Source: an uncultured Blautia sp. (GTDB lineage Bacteria > Bacillota > Clostridia > Lachnospirales > Lachnospiraceae). From it: a stretch of 8,406 nucleotides of DNA. Shown here one piece after another: positions 1-6,324 of the stretch (its first letter is position 1; each line of letters begins with the position of its first letter). Under the pieces are notes generated by a model. It did not search any database and was not told the origin of the DNA. It saw only the letters and a program-made list of their open reading frames with translations. The position numbers and the translations under genes are program-made. The DNA lies in NCBI GenBank assembly GCA_945872375.1, contig CAMBYR010000080.1:1-8406 (forward strand), given 5' to 3'.

Positions 1-9
1 TTCCGATCT
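1..9. other. Probable Illumina adapter remnant at contig end
   Basis: The window opens with TTCCGATCT, which is exactly the 3' end shared by standard Illumina adapters (they end in ...CTCTTCCGATCT). The match starts at base 1 and ends where insert DNA would begin after T/A ligation; the next base is A. This suggests the window begins at a contig end with untrimmed adapter and that genomic sequence starts at about base 10. A chance match of nine bases at exactly this place is unlikely but cannot be excluded from the sequence alone. Confidence 0.75.
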
Positions 10-10
10 A

Positions 11-997
11 AAGGTGTCACTTCTCCAGGTTTTGTGTTTGATTGCTTCGTATGTTCTGGTGCAGTGGGGGCTTTTTATGATCGAGAGAAAGTTATATCGT
101 AAGCCGATCAGTGTGGACATCAATCAAAGAGAACTGCTTACTGTGGCTATTATTGGAATTTCTATTTATATGATGAGTAATCTCAGTTATGCATCAGTAA
201 ACACTCCATTTTCCGCACAGCTTCCCAGAGAGCTTTTTAACATACACACATGGGTTGATCTGGGCGGTCTGGCGATTCTGTTTGCTTATCATCTGCAGCT
301 TATCGAACTGCAGATGAAAGTGGATTTTGATAATATGCAGAATATCCTGGACATGCAGTATGCAAATTATCAGATTTCGAAAAAAAGTGTGGATATGGTA
401 AATCAGAAGTATCATGATCTGAAGCATCAGATCAATCTGCTGCGTGCGGAATTCGATTCAAAGGATGCGCTGGTATACCTGGATAAAATGGAGCGTGAAA
501 TTGAATCCTATGAAGCCCAGAATAAAACCGGAAATAAGATTCTGGATACGATTCTGACAGGGAAAAGTCTTTACTGCCAGCAAAACGATATCAAGCTGAC
601 TGTGGTGGCAGATGGAAGTCTTCTGAATTTTATGGATATTATGGATGTCAGTGCTTTGTTTGGAAATGCCCTGGATAATGCCATTGAGAGCGTAAGTGCC
701 ATTCAGGATAAGGAAAAGAGACTGATTCATCTGACTGTATCCAGAGATAAAGGTTTTGTACGGATTCGTATGGAAAATTGCTATGGCGGGGAACTGGATT
801 TCGAAAATGGTCTTCCTCAGACCACGAAAAAGGACCGTAATTATCACGGCTATGGCCTGAAAAGTATGCGAAGTACCGTGCAGAAATATAATGGTTCGGT
901 GAGAGTTGATGCGAAGGATGGCTGGTTTGAACTTCGTATCCTGATTCCTGTGAGTGTTGGTGAAGCAGGAGAACCGGCCGAAGCCGCCGGACAGTGA
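11..997 (+). CDS. GHKL-domain sensor histidine kinase, AgrC-like, 5'-truncated
   Basis: This is a membrane sensor kinase that should autophosphorylate a histidine and pass the phosphate to a response regulator not present here (in such systems often a LytTR type encoded next door). The frame is open back to the window start, and the bases before about 10 look like adapter, so the true start is missing. A GTG at 14 is the first start codon in the fragment but lacks a properly spaced ribosome binding site. Numbering from that GTG, membrane segments lie at about 4-23, 42-60 and 79-97, followed by a helical linker. The H-box is YHDLKHQINLLR, with the likely phospho-acceptor His134. The GHKL ATPase has its N-box at GNALDNAIES (Asn218/Asn222) and its G-box at HGYGLKSM (Gly279/Gly281). 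Family members are usually about 420-440 residues with five to six membrane helices, so roughly 100 residues are probably lost. The last dozen residues (rich in Gly, Glu and Ala) look like an unstructured tail. The ligand is unknown; AgrC relatives sense peptides. Confidence 0.85.
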   Translation, partial: KVSLLQVLCLIASYVLVQWGLFMIERKLYRKPISVDINQRELLTVAIIGISIYMMSNLSYASVNTPFSAQLPRELFNIHTWVDLGGLAILFAYHLQLIELQMKVDFDNMQNILDMQYANYQISKKSVDMVNQKYHDLKHQINLLRAEFDSKDALVYLDKMEREIESYEAQNKTGNKILDTILTGKSLYCQQNDIKLTVVADGSLLNFMDIMDVSALFGNALDNAIESVSAIQDKEKRLIHLTVSRDKGFVRIRMENCYGGELDFENGLPQTTKKDRNYHGYGLKSMRSTVQKYNGSVRVDAKDGWFELRILIPVSVGEAGEPAEAAGQ

Positions 998-1022
998 GAA
1001 AAGGGTAATATCCCGCGGGGCG

Positions 1023-1049
1023 TGTTGCTGAGCGGGGTGAACAGTAACA
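1023..1049 (+). other. Possible weak RNA hairpin before the GH78 ribosome binding site
   Basis: TGTTGCTG (1023-1030) can pair with CAGTAACA (1042-1049), with one G-U pair and an 11-base G-rich loop. It lies in the 67-base gap after the kinase stop and just ahead of the ribosome binding site at 1053-1058. No T tract follows, so it is not an intrinsic terminator. It could be chance. Confidence 0.2.
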
Positions 1050-1052
1050 GAA

Positions 1053-1058
1053 AAGGAG
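1053..1058 (+). promoter_or_regulatory. Ribosome binding site of the GH78 gene
   Basis: AAGGAG lies six bases before the ATG at 1065. This good site supports 1065 as the true start of the ancestral rhamnosidase-like gene and shows that its 5' end is intact even though the gene is broken downstream. Confidence 0.75.
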
Positions 1059-1064
1059 AATTGT

Positions 1065-2142
1065 ATGGGAAAAAGTTACTGGATCTGGTATCCGGGAGAT
1101 ATGGAACTGTATTATGGAATGAAGCAGAATTTCAGCCGTGTGGAGCGGGGCTTCGGATGGCCGGCATTCTGGAAAAGCGAGGGCTTTCGTAACCGTGTGG
1201 CATTAGGCATATGCGGATCTGGAGTTCCTGGAGCAGATATACCCGAAAATGTGTACAACCATGGAATTCTGTTCGAGGCAGCTGGATGAGCATGGGTTTA
1301 TCACAGGACGGGAAAAGGACTGGATCTACATTGACTGGGCAGATCTGGATAAAGAAGGGCCCTTATGTGCGGAACAGATGCTTCTGGCAAAATGCTGGAA
1401 GGTGATGGCAGATCTGAGCTGTGTGCTGGGACTATCCGGAGAGATCTGCGAGGAGAAATATGCGGCACTTACAGAGCAGATTCAGAAATATTACTGGGAT
1501 GAAGAGAAAGACGCATATATCGATTCCTTTATTTCGGGAAAGAGGCACGTGACACGCCATGCAAATATATTTGCGCTTTTATTTGGCATTGCAAAAGAAG
1601 AACAGCAGCAGTCCATCATAGAAAATGTTCTGGAAAATCCGGATGTTCCGCAGATTACCACACCGTATTTTCAGTTCTATGAACTGGAGGCTCTTTGCCG
1701 CGCCGGACATCCTGGCGAAGTGCTGGAGCGGATCAAAGGTTACTGGGGCGGTATGCTGGATCGCGGTGCAGTGACCTTCTGGGAGGAGTTTGACCCTGAT
1801 GCTCCGGCGGAAGAGCAGTACGATATGTATGGAGACCGTTTCGGAAAGAGTCTGTGTCATGCGTGGGGAGCAAGTCCCATTTACCTTCTTGGCCGGTATT
1901 TTATGGGTCTCCGCCCGTTATGTCCGGGAGGAGAACATTTTGCAGTGGAACCTCATCTGGAGTTCTTTGACAAACTAGATTGTCATTTTCCGATAGCAGA
2001 TGGAACTGTAGAAATGAAATGGGATGGAAAAAAACTGAGTGTAAATACGAACCTGACAGGAGGTATTTTGTATCTGCCGGACAGGGATGCAGTAACTCTG
2101 GAAGCGGAAAAAGAAAACATTTATGAGGTTTTCGGGTGTTAA
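1065..2142 (+). pseudogene. GH78-type alpha-L-rhamnosidase-like gene, internally deleted and frameshifted
   Basis: Two parts of one glycoside hydrolase lie side by side in different frames. The N-terminal part starts at ATG 1065 and runs through KSYWIWYPGDMELYY and SRVERGFGWPAFWKSEGF to about NRVA near base 1203, which looks like the start of Firmicutes rhamnosidase-like proteins. Homology-like sequence resumes in another frame at about base 1205 (AYADLEFLEQIYPK) and continues to the stop at 2142. Read through from 1065, the fusion adds about 30 off-frame residues and stops at 1289. Related proteins are about 650-750 residues. Here about 45 plus 313 residues are recognisable, so roughly 300-350 residues are missing, including the N-terminal beta-sandwich modules and the front of the (alpha/alpha)6 barrel, where the general acid is expected. 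The gene should be inactive. A single clean junction and the absence of other stops in the C-terminal part point to a recent deletion or an assembly join error. The intact enzyme would have removed terminal rhamnose from small glycosides; no signal peptide is visible in the remaining N-terminus. Confidence 0.8.
1249..2142 (+). CDS. C-terminal remnant of the rhamnosidase-like gene (open frame of 297 residues)
   Basis: This is the largest open stretch of the broken gene. The first ATG is at 1249, but the matching sequence begins upstream at about 1205, just after an in-frame TAG (1204-1206) created at the junction. No convincing ribosome binding site precedes 1249, so it is probably not a real start. 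Visible motifs belong to the back of a GH78-like (alpha/alpha)6 barrel: DWIYIDWADLDKEGP, CAEQMLLAKCW, RHANIFALLFGI, TTPYFQFYELEALCRAG, then GAVTFWEEFDP and GKSLCHAWGASPIYLLGRY. The Glu pair in FWEEFDP is where family knowledge places the catalytic base region. A C-terminal beta-sandwich follows (about residues 225-297). An automatic pipeline may call this as an intact hypothetical or rhamnosidase gene, but without the front half it should not be functional. Confidence 0.6.
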   Translation: MCTTMEFCSRQLDEHGFITGREKDWIYIDWADLDKEGPLCAEQMLLAKCWKVMADLSCVLGLSGEICEEKYAALTEQIQKYYWDEEKDAYIDSFISGKRHVTRHANIFALLFGIAKEEQQQSIIENVLENPDVPQITTPYFQFYELEALCRAGHPGEVLERIKGYWGGMLDRGAVTFWEEFDPDAPAEEQYDMYGDRFGKSLCHAWGASPIYLLGRYFMGLRPLCPGGEHFAVEPHLEFFDKLDCHFPIADGTVEMKWDGKKLSVNTNLTGGILYLPDRDAVTLEAEKENIYEVFGC

Positions 2143-2144
2143 AT

Positions 2145-4547
2145 ATGAATATTAAAGAGATTGTGAGCAGCATGAGCCTTTCGGAAAAATGTTATCTTTT
2201 ATCAGGCCGGGACTTCTGGAGCACCCGCTCTGTTGAGCGGCTGGGAGTTCCCGGAATAACCCTTTCTGATGGCCCTCATGGCGTGCGCAGGCAGATTGCT
2301 GCAGGAGATCATCTGGGACTGAACCCCAGCTTTCCGGCTACCTGTTTTCCGACAGCAGCAACAGTCGCGAATAGCTGGGATGTTTCTCTTGGTGAGAAGA
2401 TAGGAGAATGTCTGGGGGAGGAAGCTGCAGATCAGGGTGTTGCCGTTTTATTGGGACCGGGCCTGAATATTAAGAGAAATCCGCTGTGCGGCCGTAATTT
2501 TGAATACTACAGTGAGGATCCTTATCTGTCAGGAAAGATGGCGGCTGCGTATGTGAGAGGAATTCAGTCAAATGGTGTGGCGGCCTGTCCGAAGCATTTC
2601 GCGGTAAATTCGCAGGAGCTTCGCCGAATGGCCAGCGATTCTGTGGTAGATGAAAGAACGCTGCGGGAGCTCTATCTGACGGGATTTGAGATTGCGGTAA
2701 AAGAAGGACAGGCAAAGGTTCTTATGTCCTCCTATAATCGTATAAACGGTGTTTACGCCAACGAAAATGAATACCTTCTGCAGAAAATTCTGAGAGAAGA
2801 ATGGGGCTTTGACGGGTTTGTAGTTTCCGACTGGGGTGCTTCCAATGACCATGTCAGGGGTGTTGCCGCGGGCTCTCATCTGGAGATGCCCGGTACCGGC
2901 GGAGACTCTGATGAAGAGCTGATCCAGGCCGTAAAAGACGGAAAAATAAAGGAGGAACTGATCGATCAGCGGGTGGAAGAACTATTAACAGTGATGCTTC
3001 CGCTGCATGAAACAATTTCCCGGGCAAAGGGCAGGAAATTTGATGAAGAGGCACATCACGAATTGGCGAGAAAGGCTGCAGAAGAGAGTATTGTTCTGCT
3101 GAAAAATGATCACAAGGTACTTCCTCTGAAGCCGGGAACCAGAGTGGCTGTTATCGGTGACTTTGCCAGAATGCCGCGTTATCAGGGAGCCGGCTCCTCT
3201 GTGGTGAATCCTACAAAGCTGGAAGCTGCTCTGGATGTGATCGGGCAGTTTCCACTGGAACTGGCGGGCTTTGCACCGGGGTATCGAAGGAGCGGAAAAG
3301 CGGATCCGGAGTATGAACGGGAAGCCACTGCTCTGGCAAAAAAAGCGGAGGCAGTGCTATTATATATTGGACTGGATGAGATTTCTGAATCGGAGGGGAT
3401 GGATCGCTCGCATATGTCCATACCTCAAAATCAGATCTCACTTCTGAAAAAAATATCTGCTGTCAACAGGCATGTGATTGCTGTCATTTCCGGCGGATCT
3501 GCAATTGAAATGGACTGGATCGATCAGTGCGAGGCAATCCTTCATGGTTATCTTGGGGGACAGGCCGGCGCCTCTGCCATGCTTCGGGTAATTACCGGTC
3601 AGGTGAACCCGTCGGGAAAATTGAACGAAACCTATCCAATGAAATACAGCGATACACCTTCAGCACCTTATTTCCCTTCTAAAGAACGGAATGCGGAGTA
3701 TCGAGAGGGATTGTATGTGGGGTATCGATATTTTGAAACGGTGAAAAAGCCGGTGAGGTTTCCCTTTGGATTTGGAATGAGCTATACGGAGTTTGCGTAC
3801 AGTGACCTGAAGGTCTCGGAAAAAGAGGCCGCTTTTATGCTGACAAATACCGGTAATGTCGATGGCACAGAGGTGGCACAGTTTTGTGTGAGTGCAGAAT
3901 GCAGGGGTGTTTACCGTCCGGCGAAAGAGCTGAAAGGGTTTGCAAAAGTATTCCTGAAAGCAGGAGAAACGAAAAAGGTGACGATTTCTTTAGATGATAA
4001 GGCATTCCGCTACTACAATACAGATACGGGAAAGTATGAAGCAGAGGCCGGCAGATATCAGATCTTGATTGGTGCAAGCTGTGCAGATATCCGCCTTTCC
4101 GGCTCTGTGAGTATACAGGGAACTAAGGCACCGCTTCCGAAAAATGCGGATAAACTGCCTTCTTATGCGACGGGAAACATCTGTAGGATTTCTGATGAGG
4201 AATTTCGGGTGCTTCTGGGACATGAGATCCCTGACGGGCACTGGGGAGGCAGGCTGGATGAAAATGATGCCATCTGCCAGATGTATTACGCAAAAAGCCG
4301 TCTGGCTCGTCTGATCTGCCGGATCATGACAGACAAACTGGAGAAAAGCATGAAAAAAGGAGTGCCGAATCTGGATATCATGTTTATCTATTATATGCCC
4401 TTCCGGGGAATCGCGAAGATGACAGGCGGCATGTGCAGCAGAGAAATGGTCGGCGGGATCCTGGAAGTCGTGAACGGTCATTTCTGCAAAGGAATCAAAA
4501 AGATCGTACAGGGTTTTTTCCGTCAGCGAAAGTTCAAAAAATCGTGA
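2145..4547 (+). CDS. Glycoside hydrolase family 3 beta-glucosidase-like enzyme
   Basis: This is a retaining GH3 enzyme of 800 residues that should hydrolyse beta-glucosides or related beta-glycosides in the cytoplasm; no signal peptide is seen. The N-terminal barrel (about 1-290) has SDGPHGVR (Asp42), GRNFEYYSEDPYLSG (Arg117), CPKHFAVNSQE (Lys150, His151) and VDERTLRELYL. The nucleophile is Asp229 in GFVVSDWGA. The second domain (about 310-545) carries SESEGMDR, with Glu417 the likely acid/base, and ends in FPFGFGMSYTEF. A fibronectin-III-like domain (about 550-655) includes NTGNVDGTEVAQ and RPAKELKGF. A further 140-residue tail (about 660-800) ends in a basic, hydrophobic helix-like stretch. 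The frame also allows a GTG at 2136, three codons earlier. ATG 2145 is chosen because it follows the upstream stop (2140-2142) by two bases, which suggests translational coupling; no well-spaced ribosome binding site is present (GAGG at 2125-2128 is about 16 bases away). Exact substrate (beta-glucoside or beta-xyloside) cannot be told from sequence. Confidence 0.92.
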   Translation: MNIKEIVSSMSLSEKCYLLSGRDFWSTRSVERLGVPGITLSDGPHGVRRQIAAGDHLGLNPSFPATCFPTAATVANSWDVSLGEKIGECLGEEAADQGVAVLLGPGLNIKRNPLCGRNFEYYSEDPYLSGKMAAAYVRGIQSNGVAACPKHFAVNSQELRRMASDSVVDERTLRELYLTGFEIAVKEGQAKVLMSSYNRINGVYANENEYLLQKILREEWGFDGFVVSDWGASNDHVRGVAAGSHLEMPGTGGDSDEELIQAVKDGKIKEELIDQRVEELLTVMLPLHETISRAKGRKFDEEAHHELARKAAEESIVLLKNDHKVLPLKPGTRVAVIGDFARMPRYQGAGSSVVNPTKLEAALDVIGQFPLELAGFAPGYRRSGKADPEYEREATALAKKAEAVLLYIGLDEISESEGMDRSHMSIPQNQISLLKKISAVNRHVIAVISGGSAIEMDWIDQCEAILHGYLGGQAGASAMLRVITGQVNPSGKLNETYPMKYSDTPSAPYFPSKERNAEYREGLYVGYRYFETVKKPVRFPFGFGMSYTEFAYSDLKVSEKEAAFMLTNTGNVDGTEVAQFCVSAECRGVYRPAKELKGFAKVFLKAGETKKVTISLDDKAFRYYNTDTGKYEAEAGRYQILIGASCADIRLSGSVSIQGTKAPLPKNADKLPSYATGNICRISDEEFRVLLGHEIPDGHWGGRLDENDAICQMYYAKSRLARLICRIMTDKLEKSMKKGVPNLDIMFIYYMPFRGIAKMTGGMCSREMVGGILEVVNGHFCKGIKKIVQGFFRQRKFKKS

Positions 4548-4586
4548 CAGATATGGAACTGGAATCTGGTAAATGCGAGGAATATT

Positions 4587-4595
4587 TGTTATAGT
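4587..4595 (+). promoter_or_regulatory. Possible extended -10 promoter of the sensor operon
   Basis: TGTTATAGT fits the TGnTATAAT extended -10 pattern with one mismatch. It sits in the 103-base gap between the GH3 gene and the sensor operon, about 55 bases before the ATG at 4651. No good -35 is seen 16-18 bases upstream, which is tolerable for extended -10 promoters. The change of function and the longer gap here make a separate promoter likely; this exact site is only a candidate. No intrinsic terminator is seen after the GH3 gene, so readthrough from upstream is possible. Confidence 0.35.
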
Positions 4596-4639
4596 TAAAT
4601 GGATTCGTATTGAACAGCTGCGTTGATTCTTCGTTATCC

Positions 4640-4647
4640 GGGGGTGA
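4640..4647 (+). promoter_or_regulatory. Ribosome binding site of the 7TM sensor gene
   Basis: GGGGGTGA differs by one base from the ideal GGAGGTGA and ends three bases before the ATG at 4651. It supports that start. Confidence 0.65.
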
Positions 4648-4650
4648 CTT

Positions 4651-6324
4651 ATGAGTAAGACCAACACGGGCAGACCATCTGCCGGAGCTGTCATAACTGG
4701 TACCATTGCAATCGCATATCTCTGCCGTCTGTTAGGCAATTACATAGAGGGCTTCGCGTTTCTGGGATTTGTAAGAAGTGTACTTTATGTCGGACTTTTT
4801 GCTGCCTGGGGATTTTCTCTGAACCGAAGGGTGATCCAGAAGAAAGTGAAGTATTATCTGATTTCGGTTGTGGCACTGCTGATTTTCTGGAATATTTTAA
4901 AAACACTGAAATATCTGATCGTAGCAGATCCGATTGTCAGCAGATATCTCTGGTATCTTTATTATATCCCCATGCTGCAGATACCTCTGATGGTTTTACG
5001 GGCAGGCTGGCTTATGGGACAGCCGGATGATCGTGAACTGCCGGGGAGACTGCGGTTTTTATGGCTGCCCACGACCATTCTGGTTCTTCTTGTTCTGTCC
5101 AATGATCTCCATCAGCAGGTGTTCCGGTTTACTTCCGGGCAGAATATCCTGACGTTTGACAATGAACGGTATACCTATGGCATGGGATATTATGCGGTGC
5201 TGGTGTGGATGGTGCTGCTTGCACTGGCTGCACTGGGGATCATGACGGTCAGATGCCGTGTGTCCGCCGGGAAAAAGAAAATTGCCCGTCCGCTGATTCC
5301 GGTCATCTGTCTGATCGCTTATGGGATCCTTTATATTTCCGGAATTCCGGCTGTCCGGTTTCTGGCAGGAGATCTTTGTGTTGTGTTCGGCCTTTTGTAT
5401 ATGGCCACCTGTGAAAGTCTGATCCGATATCGGCTGATCCAGAGCAACTCCGGATATGCAGATCTGTTCAACGTTTCCGTAGACAGCTCCGCTCAGATCA
5501 CGAATCAGGATTACGTGGTGCATTATGCTGCCCGTGAAGCAAAAGAAATTTCAAAAGAACAGATGCGTCTGGCGGAAAAAGGACCGGTCATGCTTTCTGA
5601 TACGGTGAGGCTTCATAATATGCAGATTCCCGGCGGACACGTGATCTGGCACGAGGATATTTCGGAACTGCTTCGTGTACGGAAGGAACTGGAAGAGACA
5701 CAGGAAGAGCTGAAGGACCGCAATGCACTTCTGAAGCTGGAATATGAGCGGGATAAAGAGAGGAAAACGATCGAGGAACAGAATCGGATTTATGATCTGC
5801 TGAACAGATGTACCCGGAAACAGACAGAGCAGATTTTTCAGCTGGTGAAGGAATACGAGAAAAATGGGAAAGATGCAGCTTCCAACCGTGAGATTCTTGC
5901 CTGCATCACCGTATTATGCAGCTACATCAAACGACGGAAGCATCTGGCCCTTTCCGCCCACAGCAATTGTAATATTTCGTTTTCAGAGCTGCAGTCGGCG
6001 CTGAATGAATCGCTGAGTTCCCTGGAACTGCTTTCTGTTCGGACCAGACTTTATGCGGAACTGGGCTCCTCCTGGCTGGAAGGAGAAACCGCTTCTCTGG
6101 CATACGATTTTTTTGAAAGTGCCGTGGAGCTGGCCCTGGACAGCCTCCGGTGGATTTTTGTAAGTGTCAGCGTGCCGGATGGGAAGCTTCGGATTGCCAT
6201 TCGCCTTCGCAGCAGTGCGGATATGACACTTCTTTCCGAAGAATATGAAACGGCAGAAATTGATCGTGAGGATCAGGAGGAATGGTCACTGATCCAGGTA
6301 CTGGAAGGAGGGAAAAACGCATGA
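4651..6324 (+). CDS. 7TM/PAS membrane sensor with degenerate histidine-kinase C-terminus
   Basis: This 557-residue membrane protein resembles Firmicutes proteins with a histidine-kinase N-terminal 7TM sensor domain. Seven to eight hydrophobic helices occupy about 12-28, 36-56, 68-92, 97-120, 134-150, 179-200 and 212-254. The loop LSNDLHQQVFRF (149-160), which I associate with this sensor family, follows the fifth helix. A PAS-like region (about 262-340; QITNQDYVVHYA, then GGHVIWHEDISELL) leads into a charged coiled coil (about 336-385). The C-terminal part (385-557) is laid out like a kinase core, with CSYIKRRKHLAL at 423-434 and YDFFESAVELALDSL at 485-499. It has no HD-type phospho-acceptor motif, no Asn N-box and no glycine-rich G boxes, so I expect no ATP binding or autophosphorylation. 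Its stop overlaps the next gene's start (ATGA, 6321-6324). I infer that it works as the sensing partner of the active kinase downstream. The signal is unknown. Confidence is high for a membrane signalling protein and moderate for kinase-dead. Confidence 0.8.
   Translation: MSKTNTGRPSAGAVITGTIAIAYLCRLLGNYIEGFAFLGFVRSVLYVGLFAAWGFSLNRRVIQKKVKYYLISVVALLIFWNILKTLKYLIVADPIVSRYLWYLYYIPMLQIPLMVLRAGWLMGQPDDRELPGRLRFLWLPTTILVLLVLSNDLHQQVFRFTSGQNILTFDNERYTYGMGYYAVLVWMVLLALAALGIMTVRCRVSAGKKKIARPLIPVICLIAYGILYISGIPAVRFLAGDLCVVFGLLYMATCESLIRYRLIQSNSGYADLFNVSVDSSAQITNQDYVVHYAAREAKEISKEQMRLAEKGPVMLSDTVRLHNMQIPGGHVIWHEDISELLRVRKELEETQEELKDRNALLKLEYERDKERKTIEEQNRIYDLLNRCTRKQTEQIFQLVKEYEKNGKDAASNREILACITVLCSYIKRRKHLALSAHSNCNISFSELQSALNESLSSLELLSVRTRLYAELGSSWLEGETASLAYDFFESAVELALDSLRWIFVSVSVPDGKLRIAIRLRSSADMTLLSEEYETAEIDREDQEEWSLIQVLEGGKNA
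6305..6311 (+). promoter_or_regulatory. Ribosome binding site deciding the kinase start
   Basis: AAGGAGG lies nine bases before the ATG at 6321, inside the end of the preceding gene. It favours 6321 over the in-frame ATG at 6282, which would prepend 13 polar residues and has no comparable site. Confidence 0.75.

Noticed and set aside
14..16. GTG as the true start of the first kinase
   Set aside because: The frame is open to the window edge, no spaced ribosome binding site precedes it, the family has more membrane helices at this end, and the upstream bases look like adapter.
1012..1020. CCCGCGGG palindrome as a terminator between kinase and GH78
   Set aside because: It is only eight bases with no loop and no following T tract.
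1198..1289. Programmed frameshift joining the two GH78 frames
   Set aside because: No slippery heptamer is seen, and a frameshift would not explain the several hundred missing residues between the two matching parts.
2136..2138. GTG as the start of the GH3 gene
   Set aside because: It adds only three residues, overlaps the upstream stop and has no better ribosome binding site than ATG 2145, which gives a family-like N-terminus.
3990..4739. 249-residue open frame on the minus strand
   Set aside because: It lies opposite the GH3 tail and the next gene's start, shows no recognisable domain or ribosome binding site, and looks like a shadow of the coding strand.
6282..6320. Upstream ATG for the second kinase
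   Set aside because: It would add a short polar stretch before the first membrane helix; the AAGGAGG at 6305-6311 and the ATGA overlap fit 6321.
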